From Solibacillus sp. R5-41 (lineage in GTDB: Bacteria; Bacillota; Bacilli; Bacillales_A; Planococcaceae): a stretch of DNA of 64,000 nt. Both the position numbers and the translations under genes were made by a program. The stretch is from positions 3,216,001 to 3,280,000 of the forward strand of contig NZ_CP024123.1 in assembly GCF_002736105.1 (NCBI RefSeq). The letters are read 5' to 3'. The notes below the pieces were generated by a model. That model was not told the DNA's origin. It did not search any database and saw only the letters and a list, made by a program, of their open reading frames with translations. Of this stretch, positions 46,227 to 55,050 are shown piece by piece (position 1 is the stretch's first letter; each line of letters starts with the position of its first letter).

Positions 46227-46257
46227 ACACGTATAGGCAAATAAGGAGGAAATGAAA

Positions 46258-46704
46258 ATGGCTAATCATTATAAAAGTATTGTAGTAGCAGTAGACGGTT
46301 CTAAAGAAGCAGAATATGCATTCCGTAAATCAATTGACGTGGCAAAACGTAATGAAGGTGCAACAATCAATCTTGTAAATGTAATCGACACACGTTCATT
46401 CGCTGCAATTGAAGCATATGACCGCACAATCGCTGAGCGCGCACAAGAGCACTCTGAAGAATTACTAAACGGTTACAAAAAGCAAGCTGAAGAAGCAGGC
46501 CTTACAAACGTTAACTTAGTAATTGAATACGGTTCTCCAAAAAACATCATCACAAAAGAGCTTTCTAAAGTAGTTGAAGCAGACTTAATTATTTGTGGTG
46601 CAACAGGTTTAAACGCTGTTGAACGTTTCTTGATCGGTTCTGTTTCAGAAGCGATTGTACGTTCTGCAAACTGTGATGTATTAGTTATTCGTACGCCAGA
46701 GTGA
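46258..46704 (+). CDS. Universal stress protein UspA family
   Basis: A 148-residue single-domain UspA. YKSIVVAVDGSKEAEYAFRKSID at the start and the ATP-binding GATGLNAVERFLIGSVSEAIVRSANCDVLVIR (G-2x-G-9x-G-S type) at the end, so it belongs to the ATP-binding class. GGAGG is 8 bases upstream of the ATG at 46258; the ATG two codons earlier is too close. Codon choice is more biased than in the neighbours, which suggests high expression. Confidence 0.92.
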   Translation: MANHYKSIVVAVDGSKEAEYAFRKSIDVAKRNEGATINLVNVIDTRSFAAIEAYDRTIAERAQEHSEELLNGYKKQAEEAGLTNVNLVIEYGSPKNIITKELSKVVEADLIICGATGLNAVERFLIGSVSEAIVRSANCDVLVIRTPE

Positions 46705-46718
46705 TGATCATTTCCACC

Positions 46719-46769
46719 TAAAAAAGCTACTGGAAGTCATTTTTCAATGATCTTTCAGTAGCTTTTTTT
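46719..46769 (+). terminator. Terminator between uspA and ytxK
   Basis: AAAAAAGCTACTG, a long AT-rich inner stem, CAGTAGCTTTTTTTA. It can serve both converging genes. Confidence 0.85.
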
Positions 46770-46770
46770 A

Positions 46771-47700
46771 TTATTTTCCTTCTTTCCACATGCGCACTTT
46801 TTCAAAAAACATTGCTAGTGCCTGTCTATTAGACATATTTGGTACTTTTGCTAGTAATACTTCGCGCGGTGCTTTAAGTGCCGGACTTTGTTTTTGCAAA
46901 ATTAAAATGCTTTTTTCATGTGTACTTGAAGAAAATAGATTTTCAGGCAATTGAATAACAGCCTGAATCCAAGCGTGACCTTTAATAAATTTGTGTAATT
47001 GCTTAGCCTGCTCTGACTCAAATAAATTTGTAGGAATTAAAAAGAACGCATAGCCGCCATCTTTTGTATGGTTCAACGATTGCTCAATGAACAAATGGTG
47101 CGCATAACTCATCCCTTCCGATGCACAAAGCTCATAATCTAATGCAACTTCTTCATTTGGATAATATCCAACCGGTAAATCGCAAATGACTGCGTCCACT
47201 GGGTCAGCTAATAACTTTTCTAATGAATCTTGGCGGAATAATGTTACAGGCTGTTCAGTCAAATCCCCTGTTGCTGCTGCTAAACGAATGAGCAACTCAT
47301 CAACCTCCACACCTGTTGCTTGAATTTTCCCATCCATTTTATTCATCACTGTATAAAGTAAATTGCCTGTTCCTAATGCCGGATCTAAAACGGAAATAGG
47401 ACCATTTTTCAATTCCTCTTCAAAGCATTGCTCCACAAAATGGCTTACGAGTAATCCAAGTGTATCGGGTGTCATTTGATGATTTGGTTGTGCACTTTTA
47501 CGCATTCCTTTTAAAATGGCAATTTGAGTTGCTTTTCGCATATCTTCTTTCGTCGTACCTTCGACTTGCCATTCATATTTTCCATCCAATGTTTCCTCTA
47601 ATGTTTGTAATAAAGCATCTAAATAATCGATGTCTTGCTCTTTTACAATTTCTTCTGCATGTCCATTCATAAATCCAAAAATTTGTTCAAATTTTTCCAT
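46771..47700 (-). CDS. ytxK: YtxK-like class I SAM-dependent methyltransferase
   Basis: A 309-residue protein like the catalytic part of type I N6-adenine methylases. Motif I is VLDPALGTGNLLY near residue 120; the catalytic NPPY-type motif appears as CDLPVGYYP, in which the Asn/Asp-Pro-Pro is altered, so DNA methylation is not certain. B. subtilis YtxK has the same family and place. The start at 47700 has AAGGAGC upstream; the longer frame would run into the R2 repeat and is rejected. Confidence 0.88.
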   Translation of the reverse strand: MEKFEQIFGFMNGHAEEIVKEQDIDYLDALLQTLEETLDGKYEWQVEGTTKEDMRKATQIAILKGMRKSAQPNHQMTPDTLGLLVSHFVEQCFEEELKNGPISVLDPALGTGNLLYTVMNKMDGKIQATGVEVDELLIRLAAATGDLTEQPVTLFRQDSLEKLLADPVDAVICDLPVGYYPNEEVALDYELCASEGMSYAHHLFIEQSLNHTKDGGYAFFLIPTNLFESEQAKQLHKFIKGHAWIQAVIQLPENLFSSSTHEKSILILQKQSPALKAPREVLLAKVPNMSNRQALAMFFEKVRMWKEGK

Positions 47701-47719
47701 CTTTATTGCTCCTTCTAAT

Positions 47720-47790
47720 CGATTACGCCTTGGCGTAATTGCGTTCAGATTTTGGATTGTGCTATGCACAATTCAAAATCTGTAGCATCC
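47720..47790. repeat. Dispersed intergenic repeat R2, copy b (truncated)
   Basis: CGATTACGCC/GGCGTAATTG palindrome with one end base changed, then CAGATTTTGGATTGTGC paired with GCACAATTCAAAATCTG, then GTAGCATCCGCA where the copy stops. It lacks the third hairpin of copy a. It ends 20 bases upstream of the ytxK start, in its leader. Confidence 0.8.
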
Positions 47791-47845
47791 GCACTATAAC
47801 TACTACTATACTCGAACTTTGATTATTTTCCTTCTAAAATGAACA

Positions 47846-47872
47846 ACCCACTCAAATATAATTGAGTGGGTG
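47846..47872 (-). terminator. Terminator of tpx
   Basis: ACCCACTCAA, 6-base loop, TTGAGTGGGT, a 10-bp perfect stem 40 bases after the tpx stop. The T-run on the minus strand is weak (TTGTTCATTTT). Confidence 0.65.
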
Positions 47873-47915
47873 TCCGTTTTCATTTCTGATGAGCAACACA
47901 ATAACAAAATAAAAG

Positions 47916-48422
47916 TTATTTTGAAAGGGCTTTTACGGCTTCAATTGCAGCTTCGTAGTTTGGGTGGTTTGTTGCTTCAGATACGTACTCTACATAGGTA
48001 ACTTTATCTGTTTCATCTACTACAAATACGGCGCGAGTTAGTAGGCGTAATTCTTTAATATGTACGCCATATGCTTCACCAAATGATGCGTCACGGTGAT
48101 CAGATACTGTAACAACTTGATCAATTCCCGCTGCACCGCACCAACGTTTTTGAGCAAATGGTAAATCCATTGACACTGTATAAACAATGACATTGTCGCC
48201 TAATTCGGCTGCCGCTTCATTAAATTTACGTGTTTGCTGATCACAAACCCCCGTATCTAAAGAAGGAACAACTGAAAACAAACGAATTTTACCTTTAGAA
48301 TCATTTAATGTTACTGCTGATAAATCATTTGCTAATACGTTAAAATCTGGTGCCATAGATCCTACTGTTACTTCATTACCGATTAGTGTTACTGGACCAT
48401 TTTTAAATGTTACTTGTACCAT
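47916..48422 (-). CDS. tpx: Thiol peroxidase Tpx
   Basis: A 168-residue atypical 2-Cys peroxiredoxin reduced by thioredoxin. The peroxidatic Cys is in [11 protein letters not shown] and the resolving Cys in [17 protein letters not shown] precedes the ATG. In B. subtilis tpx lies beside ytxK and the acetate kinase gene; the latter is not here. Confidence 0.97.
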   Translation of the reverse strand: MVQVTFKNGPVTLIGNEVTVGSMAPDFNVLANDLSAVTLNDSKGKIRLFSVVPSLDTGVCDQQTRKFNEAAAELGDNVIVYTVSMDLPFAQKRWCGAAGIDQVVTVSDHRDASFGEAYGVHIKELRLLTRAVFVVDETDKVTYVEYVSEATNHPNYEAAIEAVKALSK

Positions 48423-48570
48423 AAATATCCGCCTCCTTATTATTCCCTTATATTACTAGATATAAAATAGTGAATGCAACTAACTAGTCTTATTTTATCT
48501 TCATTCAGCAGAATACTCAGATCTATATATAGCGTAATGAATGCAAGTAAGCTTTTTTCAGAGGGAATCA

Positions 48571-48670
48571 AACGCAAACTGAATAGAGGAACTCTTGCTA
48601 AGAACGCCGCGTCCTGCGGCAACGCCTAAGTGACCAACATCCTGTTGGCCCAATGTCTCCGGCAGATGTC
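48571..48670. repeat. R1-related hairpin-rich repeat segment, copy D
   Basis: GCCGC/GCGGC and CCAACA/TGTTGG small hairpins lie in 100 non-coding bases between tpx and the RDD gene. The 31-base stretch at 48620-48650 matches the minus strand of R1 copy A at 3369-3399 at 28 positions. The rest differs, so it is either a related element or a fragment. Confidence 0.55.
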
Positions 48671-48683
48671 ATTTTTCCACAAA

Positions 48684-48713
48684 CGAAAAGCCGCCTATAA
48701 ATAGGCGACTTTT
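48684..48713 (-). terminator. Terminator of sppA-RDD operon
   Basis: The minus strand reads AAAAGTCGCCTAT, short loop, ATAGGCGGCTTTTC, a stem with one wobble, 48 bases after the RDD stop. Confidence 0.8.
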
Positions 48714-48760
48714 CAAGCTTAGAAGTTGTCGATAGTTAAACGTTTTCGATATATAATATT

Positions 48761-49252
48761 TTAAACCTTTTCTACAAACATTTTTTCATGCACTACGATT
48801 GTATCAGAAAAATAATCCGCTACACTTTTGTTTTTTTGTGAAAAGGCGACAATTAAATACGGCAAATGTAAAAATGTACTATTAATAAATCGTCCTATAC
48901 CTTCACGGAATAAAATAGTGGGCCAATCTAACGGCTCCCCATTATCCTTTTCTACATGTAGACCAAATACCATTTTCCCTAATGTTTGCTTAAAATATTT
49001 TGTTAAAAAAACGAAATACGCATAATAAATCATTACAGATAACACAGTAAACGGCGCATACCAATTAACACCAACTAAATCCCAATCCATCACGGCAAAA
49101 AGTGGACGAATTGTAACGCCTACAATCGCAGAGATGATCAGTGAATCTAAAACAAATGCCCAAAAGCGCATCCAAAATCCTGCTGTTTTTTGTTGAATTT
49201 GAGGGTACCGGATGGTCGGCGTCGTTTCAAATGTTTCGATTACCTCAGTCAT
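48761..49252 (-). CDS. yteJ: RDD family membrane protein (YteJ)
   Basis: A 163-residue RDD-domain protein. AGFWMRFWAFVLDSLIISAIVG carries the Arg/Asp pattern, followed by three further hydrophobic segments, and a cytosolic charged loop GKMVFGLHVEKDNGEPLDWPTILFREGIGR. It is 14 bases after sppA, as YteJ follows SppA in B. subtilis; YteJ is reported to counter SppA in lantibiotic resistance. GGGAGGGAA lies upstream. Confidence 0.88.
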   Translation of the reverse strand: MTEVIETFETTPTIRYPQIQQKTAGFWMRFWAFVLDSLIISAIVGVTIRPLFAVMDWDLVGVNWYAPFTVLSVMIYYAYFVFLTKYFKQTLGKMVFGLHVEKDNGEPLDWPTILFREGIGRFINSTFLHLPYLIVAFSQKNKSVADYFSDTIVVHEKMFVEKV

Positions 49253-49266
49253 GTCGTTCCCTCCCT

Positions 49267-50277
49267 TTAATATTCACCATATAAATACATCATTCGCGGT
49301 GAGTTTGTCGATGAAATAATTTTAGATAGATATTGTGATTCAGCAGATGGGCTTAACATCGAACCAATCTTTACACCAAATAGTGATGCCCAGCTATCTG
49401 ATTCTGTAGCATATTCAAAAAGTTCTGCATCCTCAAGTCCAAAATCCGCACGCATCGCAGCAATTACATCCTTTTCGTTTCCGATTTCATCTACTAATCC
49501 AGCTTTTAATGCTTGCGTGCCACCTAAAATTCGACCATCCGCAACTTTTTTCACCTGTGCATCAGTCATACCGCGACCTTCTTCAATAATATCTACAAAC
49601 TGCTCATACGACTCATCAATCATTTCTTGAAGCATCGCCAATTCCTCTGGTGTAGATGGACGGACACCGCCGAACATATCTTTATGCTCTCCTGATTTGA
49701 TTGTTTCAAATTCAATGCCTACTTTTTTGGCTAATTCCCCATAGTTAATGGACTGCATAATGACACCAATCGAGCCTGTAATTGTTTCACGCTGTGCGAA
49801 GATTTTGTCTGCTGGTGCAGAAATATAGTAACCACCAGATGCAGCCATCGTTCCCATTGATACGTAAATTGGAACATTGCGCTCTTCTTTTATTTGCACG
49901 AGCTTTTCATAAATTTCAGCGGATTCAATAACACCGCCACCAGGTGTGTTAACTGTTAGAACAACACCTTTAATTGATTCATCATATAAAACGGATTCCA
50001 ATTGATCCATAAATAATTGATGATTGTAGTCAACCGTTTCCCAAACACTCGGCTCGCCCACATCCTGGATTACGCCGTTTACTGTTAAATGGACAATTCG
50101 TTTATTATAATCGCCAGTTTCAACAACATTTTCAAGTGCAGTTACTTCAGTTCCCATCAAATTATCGAAGCTACTAAAGAAATCTGTTTTAAAAATAGTA
50201 ATAATTGTGTTAATCCCAATTGAGAAAAACATGAGCACTGCCGCAATGCCTAGTGCTACCCATCGTTTTGTATTCAT
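49267..50277 (-). CDS. sppA: Signal peptide peptidase SppA (36K type)
   Basis: A 336-residue membrane-bound serine protease of the S49 family. One N-terminal membrane helix (about 8-27), then the protease domain: LTVNTPGGGV, the nucleophile Ser in GTMAASGGYYIS, TGSIGV, and the general base Lys in TIKSGEHKDMFG. It cleaves cleaved signal peptides outside the membrane. The ATG is seven bases after GGAGG; an ATG just upstream ends at once. Confidence 0.95.
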   Translation of the reverse strand: MNTKRWVALGIAAVLMFFSIGINTIITIFKTDFFSSFDNLMGTEVTALENVVETGDYNKRIVHLTVNGVIQDVGEPSVWETVDYNHQLFMDQLESVLYDESIKGVVLTVNTPGGGVIESAEIYEKLVQIKEERNVPIYVSMGTMAASGGYYISAPADKIFAQRETITGSIGVIMQSINYGELAKKVGIEFETIKSGEHKDMFGGVRPSTPEELAMLQEMIDESYEQFVDIIEEGRGMTDAQVKKVADGRILGGTQALKAGLVDEIGNEKDVIAAMRADFGLEDAELFEYATESDSWASLFGVKIGSMLSPSAESQYLSKIISSTNSPRMMYLYGEY

Positions 50278-50355
50278 TTCATTACCTCCTATACCTTCAT
50301 ACGAAAGTATTTTACTTTAAGTTTCATTTTTTTCAACCATTGATCTATCCCACAG

Positions 50356-50387
50356 AAAAAAGATGGCCAAAATTCGACCATCTTTTC
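50356..50387 (-). terminator. Terminator of the acyl-CoA synthetase gene
   Basis: The minus strand reads AAAAGATGG, loop, CCATCTTTTTTC, 31 bases after the stop at 50418. Confidence 0.8.
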
Positions 50388-50417
50388 ATTCCCCAGGAAA
50401 TAATTTCGAAAATACGA

Positions 50418-51989
50418 TTATTTTTGCGCAACTACTCGTAATTCGACACGACGGATTTTCCCCGAAATCGTTTTCGGAAGTTCATCAATAAATTCAATAA
50501 TTCTTGGGTATTTATAAGGTGCTGTTAATACTTTCACATGATTTTGTAACTCAGCTACAAGTGTTGTCGAATTTTTTAATTCTGGATCTTTTAAAACGAC
50601 ATACGCTTTTACAACATTTCCACGAATTTCATCAGGACTCGCTACAACCGCACATTCACTTACTGCCGGATGCTTTACTAATGCATCTTCTACTTCAAAT
50701 GGTCCAATTGTGTAGCCAGATGAAATGATGATATCGTCGTTACGACCTTCAAACCAAAAGTAACCATCCTCATCTTTTTTCGCTTGATCCCCAGTAACAT
50801 ACCAATCGCCTCGATACTGCATCGCTGTTCGCTCTGCATCATTGAAATAGCCCTTGAATAACGCCGGAGTCGATTTGTGAACCGCAATATCACCCACTTC
50901 TCCAGCTGGCAATGGTTGACCAAATTCATCGATTACGTCTACTTGATTACCCGGTGTCGGTTTACCCATCGAGCCAGGTCGCACTTCCGTATCAATTAAC
51001 GTCCCAACAAGCAATGTATTTTCTGTTTGACCATAGCCATCGCGCACAACAAGATTATATTCACGCTCAAACGTTTCAATTACTTCGCGATTTAATGGTT
51101 CTCCAGCAGATACCGCACTACGCAAAGATGATAAATGGAACGACGATAAGTTATCGAGCTTCGCAATCATTCGATATTCAGTTGGCGTACAGCATAATAC
51201 ATTTACCTTTTGCTGCTCAATCATATTTAAATAATTTTGAGCATCAAACTTTCCTTTATAAACAAAAGCAGTTGCACCACTACCCAATACCGCTAAAAAT
51301 GGACTCCAAATCCACTTTTGCCAACCTGGCGCTGCTGTCGCCCAAACGATGTCGCCATCTTGTACACCTAACCATTGCGTTGCTGCTGTACGTAAATGTG
51401 CATAGCCCCAACCGTGGGAATGCATAACCCCTTTTGGATTCCCAGTTGTTCCAGATGTATATGCTAAAAAGGCTAAATCAGAAGCCTCAGTTGCTGCTCC
51501 TTGGAATTCATTTGACTGTTGCTGAGCTTCTGTCATTAAAGATGTCCATTGATCTTTTTCATCACCGACTATGAACAACTGAAGTCCGCTTAAATTTTCT
51601 GCTTGTTCAAATTCATCAATATATTGCTCCATAGCAATAATTGCTTTCGCATTTGAATGTTCAATACGATAATCAATATCTTTTCCACGCAACAGCTCTG
51701 AGCTCGGGATGATGACAAGTCCTGCTTTAAGCGCAGCAATATATGTTACGTATGCCTCTAAACAACGTGGAAGCATAATTAAAACAACGTCCCCTTTTTT
51801 TAGTCCCTTAGAATGGAATGTATTTGCTACTTGATTGGCCTGTTGCAAAATTTGTTTATATGTAAAACTTGCTTCACTGCCATCTTCCTCTTTAATAATA
51901 AGTGCAATTTTTCGTTCTAGATTTTCATGCTTTTCAAATTCATTAATAATATTATAAACATTTGGTGCAATTAACTGATTGTGGATCAT
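50418..51989 (-). CDS. ytcI: AMP-forming acyl-CoA synthetase (YtcI type)
   Basis: A 523-residue ANL superfamily ligase that adenylates a carboxylic acid and forms its CoA ester. AYTSGTTGNPKGVMHSH is the P-loop-like A3 motif, DGYGQTEN is A5, GRNDDIIISSGYTIGPFEVE is A8 and PKTISGKIRRVELR is A10 with the catalytic Lys. Likeness is to medium-chain/acetyl-type synthetases; YtcI in B. subtilis has this place next to sspA. AAAGGGGG precedes the ATG. The exact acid is not known. Confidence 0.88.
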   Translation of the reverse strand: MIHNQLIAPNVYNIINEFEKHENLERKIALIIKEEDGSEASFTYKQILQQANQVANTFHSKGLKKGDVVLIMLPRCLEAYVTYIAALKAGLVIIPSSELLRGKDIDYRIEHSNAKAIIAMEQYIDEFEQAENLSGLQLFIVGDEKDQWTSLMTEAQQQSNEFQGAATEASDLAFLAYTSGTTGNPKGVMHSHGWGYAHLRTAATQWLGVQDGDIVWATAAPGWQKWIWSPFLAVLGSGATAFVYKGKFDAQNYLNMIEQQKVNVLCCTPTEYRMIAKLDNLSSFHLSSLRSAVSAGEPLNREVIETFEREYNLVVRDGYGQTENTLLVGTLIDTEVRPGSMGKPTPGNQVDVIDEFGQPLPAGEVGDIAVHKSTPALFKGYFNDAERTAMQYRGDWYVTGDQAKKDEDGYFWFEGRNDDIIISSGYTIGPFEVEDALVKHPAVSECAVVASPDEIRGNVVKAYVVLKDPELKNSTTLVAELQNHVKVLTAPYKYPRIIEFIDELPKTISGKIRRVELRVVAQK

Positions 51990-52121
51990 TTCCGAATCCC
52001 CCTTTGATTGTAAAAATGATTCTTACAAATTCAGTATACTGACTTTCCGGCATATTTTCAAAAATTTCCTGTTCTTATGTACTTTTTTTAATTGTATAAT
52101 CCATAGCGAATTGTTTAAAAA

Positions 52122-52165
52122 TAAAAAAAGAACTGCAACTCGTTAAAGTTGCAGCGTCCTTTTTT
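52122..52165 (-). terminator. Terminator of the SASP gene
   Basis: The minus strand reads GCTGCAACTTT, short loop, AGTTGCAGTTCTTTTTTT, 10-30 bases after the stop at 52175. Confidence 0.85.
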
Positions 52166-52174
52166 AAAGATTTG

Positions 52175-52378
52175 TTATTGTTTACCTTTAAGTTGTTGTT
52201 CAGCCATTTGTACTAAGCGTTTTGTAATTTCTCCGCCTACTGAACCGTTTGCACGTGATGAAGCTTCTGCACCTAATTGTACGCCAAACTCTTGAGCGAT
52301 TTCGTATTTCATTTGGTCAAGTGCTTGTTTTGCGCCAGGTACGTTTAATTTGTTTGAACTACCGTTGTTGTTTGTCAT
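52175..52378 (-). CDS. Alpha/beta-type small acid-soluble spore protein
   Basis: A 67-residue SASP that coats DNA in the spore and protects it from UV and heat. [40 protein letters not shown] contains both family signatures, including the GPR protease site around EFGV. The start at 52378 (MTNNNGSS) has AAGGAGG 9 bases upstream; a longer frame exists but has no ribosome site. Expression should be under SigG. Confidence 0.95.
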   Translation of the reverse strand: MTNNNGSSNKLNVPGAKQALDQMKYEIAQEFGVQLGAEASSRANGSVGGEITKRLVQMAEQQLKGKQ

Positions 52379-52491
52379 GTCTCTCTCACCTCCTTGTGCA
52401 ATTAGAATGCGCCGGATGAGAAAAAACATACGCCATTAATTATAGGTAATTTGTTCTTCTATTAGGTAATTACTATCAAATCCGTGAAAAT

Positions 52492-53703
52492 TTATAATAA
52501 ATCAGCAAATTTATCTTCTTTTACTTCCTTTTGTGGGAAAATATATGTTTCACGATTTTTTACGGCACGTTCAATTAATTCATCAAATTGCGTAAAGCTT
52601 TCAAAGTGTTGCACTTTATCAAGTCTTGGCTTTGTTTTCGGACTCGCTGGTGTGAATACTGTACAGCAATCTTCAAATGGCTGAATCGATGTTTCATATG
52701 TGCCAATTTCTTTTGCAATTTTAATGATATCTAATTTGTCTGCCGCAATTAACGGACGTAAAATAGGTGTGCTCGTTACATCATTAATTGCTGTTAAGCT
52801 TTCAAGTGTTTGTGAAGCTACTTGACCTAAACTTTCTCCTGTAACAATGCCAAGTGCGCCAACTTCCTCTCGCACTTTATCGGCCACTTTCATCATCATG
52901 CGTCGCGTCGAAGTCATCGTCATATTATCTGGAACATTATCTTTGACCGCTACTTGTAATTCAGTAAATGGAATGACAATCAGTCGCACATTGGCACCGA
53001 ATTTTGTTAATCCATTTGCTAATTCTTTTACCTTTTGTAGCGCATTATCACTTGTGTATGGCGGACTAAAGAAATGAATCGCATCGATTCGAACGCCGCG
53101 CTTCATCATTAAATAACCTGCAACTGGGCTATCAATCCCACCTGACAGCATTAATAATGATTTACCATTTGAACCAACTGGCATGCCACCCGCACCTTGA
53201 ATTACTTGTGCCATCATATAAACGGCATCTTCACGCACCTCAATACGTAACGCAACATCCGGATTTTTTACTTGCACTGAAAAATTTGAGAATTGAGGTA
53301 AAATGGTTGCACCCATTTCACGTTGTAATTCATGTGTATTTAACGGGAATGCTTTATCGGTACGATGCACTTCTACTTTAAAAGTAATGTCACCTACATC
53401 ACGGTAATCCTCTAAAATTTCTAAAGCAAGTGCCTTCATTTCGTCTAAGTCTTTTCCACACGAAGCAACTGGGCTAAATGATTGAATACCAAATACATGC
53501 GGAAGTCTTTCCATCAATACGTTAAATTTCTCATCGTTTTCAATGACGATAAACATGCGATCACGTTCAGCACGAATTTTTAATGGCATAATATCATTAA
53601 ATGAATAACGGACATTATCTCGTAATCGATTGATGAAATCCTTTTTATTGCGACCCTTAGTAGATAATTCGCCATAGCGAACTAATATTTCTTTAAATAT
53701 CAT
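52492..53703 (-). CDS. thiI: tRNA 4-thiouridine synthase ThiI
   Basis: A 403-residue ThiI. N-terminal ferredoxin-like and THUMP domains (residues 1-165) and the PP-loop pyrophosphatase domain with LLMLSGGIDSPVAGYLMMKRG. There is no C-terminal rhodanese domain, as in other Bacillales. It makes s4U8 in tRNA and can take sulfur from the adjacent desulfurase. Start overlaps the iscS stop (ATGA). Confidence 0.95.
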   Translation of the reverse strand: MIFKEILVRYGELSTKGRNKKDFINRLRDNVRYSFNDIMPLKIRAERDRMFIVIENDEKFNVLMERLPHVFGIQSFSPVASCGKDLDEMKALALEILEDYRDVGDITFKVEVHRTDKAFPLNTHELQREMGATILPQFSNFSVQVKNPDVALRIEVREDAVYMMAQVIQGAGGMPVGSNGKSLLMLSGGIDSPVAGYLMMKRGVRIDAIHFFSPPYTSDNALQKVKELANGLTKFGANVRLIVIPFTELQVAVKDNVPDNMTMTSTRRMMMKVADKVREEVGALGIVTGESLGQVASQTLESLTAINDVTSTPILRPLIAADKLDIIKIAKEIGTYETSIQPFEDCCTVFTPASPKTKPRLDKVQHFESFTQFDELIERAVKNRETYIFPQKEVKEDKFADLL

Positions 53704-54848
53704 TGTTCATTTTCTCCTTTTAGCTCTTTCATTACAGCAGTAAATGCTTGTTTAAATTGTTCGATTTCCGTTTCTGTTGTAAAAGCACCGAAACTGAGTC
53801 GAAGCACACCATTTTTAAAACGGTTGTCTACGTTTAACGCTTCCACGACATGACTCGTTTTCGTTTGCTTCGATGAACAGGCACTTGAAGTCGAGACAAT
53901 AATATCCCGCTTTTGCAAGGCATTAATTAAAATTTCACCTTTTAAACCGCGCACACTAAATGATAAAATATGTGCTGCCCCATTTTTTGGTGAAAGGACT
54001 AATACTTCCGAACCAAATTGGGTAAAATACTCGTGTAAGTTGGCTGACCATTTTTTATATTTTTCAAGCTGAACCGGCAGTGCCTCAACAGCTAACCGAG
54101 CTGCCTTAGCAAGAGCAACAGCTTGCGGCACAGCTACTGTACCACTTCTTAATCCAAATTCTTGGCCACCTCCGACAAGAAATGGCTCAATCATTGGTTT
54201 TTTGCGGAAAGCGATAACACCAGATCCTTTTAGTGCATGGATTTTATGACCAGATATAGATAAAATATCAGGACCTGCCTCATCATTAAATGCAATAGGT
54301 AGCTTACCAAAACTTTGAATCGCATCAACATGAAACATTGCTCGGCTATTTTCGTGAATCATTTCAGCAGCTTCTTCAATCGGTTGAATCGCACCCATTT
54401 CATTATTTACATGCATAATACTTACTAAAATCGTCTCTTTACGCAATTTTTCATGTAGTTCATCTAACGAAATGACGCCGTTTTTATCCGGTTTTAAGTA
54501 ATCTATTTCATAACCTTCCGCTTCCAAACGTTTTGCGGCTTCTAAAATGGACGGATGCTCAATTTCGGTTGTAATAATATGCTTCCCTCTGAAATTTCCT
54601 TTTTTTGCAGCACCAAAAAAAGCAAAGTTATTTGACTCTGTTCCTCCAGCTGTAAATAACACATTATTTGCCACTGTATTTAATAATTGGGCAATTTGTT
54701 CACGTGCTTTTGCTAATAAACTATTCGCCTCAACTCCTGCGTTATGAATAGACGCAGGATTTGCATAATACAATTCATTGACTTGCATAAATGTCGCAAG
54801 CACTTCTTTATGTGGTTTTGTTGTGGCGCTGTTATCTAAATAAATCAT
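53700..54848 (-). CDS. Cysteine desulfurase (NifS/IscS-like)
   Basis: A 382-residue PLP enzyme. MIYLDNSATTKPHKEV, HVDAIQSFGKLP, the PLP lysine in SGHKIHALKGSG and the catalytic Cys loop STSSACSSKQTKTSHV are present. It corresponds to B. subtilis NifZ (yrvO-type paralogue) that gives sulfur to ThiI. It overlaps thiI by four bases, which supports this. Confidence 0.95.
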   Translation of the reverse strand: MIYLDNSATTKPHKEVLATFMQVNELYYANPASIHNAGVEANSLLAKAREQIAQLLNTVANNVLFTAGGTESNNFAFFGAAKKGNFRGKHIITTEIEHPSILEAAKRLEAEGYEIDYLKPDKNGVISLDELHEKLRKETILVSIMHVNNEMGAIQPIEEAAEMIHENSRAMFHVDAIQSFGKLPIAFNDEAGPDILSISGHKIHALKGSGVIAFRKKPMIEPFLVGGGQEFGLRSGTVAVPQAVALAKAARLAVEALPVQLEKYKKWSANLHEYFTQFGSEVLVLSPKNGAAHILSFSVRGLKGEILINALQKRDIIVSTSSACSSKQTKTSHVVEALNVDNRFKNGVLRLSFGAFTTETEIEQFKQAFTAVMKELKGENEQ

Positions 54849-54960
54849 GAATGTTTTACCTTCTTTTTATTAACGTTCTTTCCGTTAGTAAGAAGCAACT
54901 CACGTAAGTATTATACGCGTACTTGCCTATTTTGGCGGAAGATTTACTTTCTTTTCACTA

Positions 54961-54996
54961 AGAAAACCACCTGCACAAACTATGCAAGGTGGCCTT
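54961..54996 (-). terminator. Terminator of ezrA
   Basis: The minus strand reads CCACCTTGCATAG, loop, GCAGGTGGTTTTCTT, 55 bases after the ezrA stop. Stem of about nine pairs with one bulge. Confidence 0.65.
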
Positions 54997-55050
54997 CATT
55001 TTTTGCTCTATAATTATAACGCGCAAAGGCTGAACATGTAACCGTTATGC

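Noticed and set aside
50912-51427. Plus-strand open frame of 171 codons
   Set aside because: Antisense to the acyl-CoA synthetase gene with no ribosome site or family likeness; a shadow of that gene.
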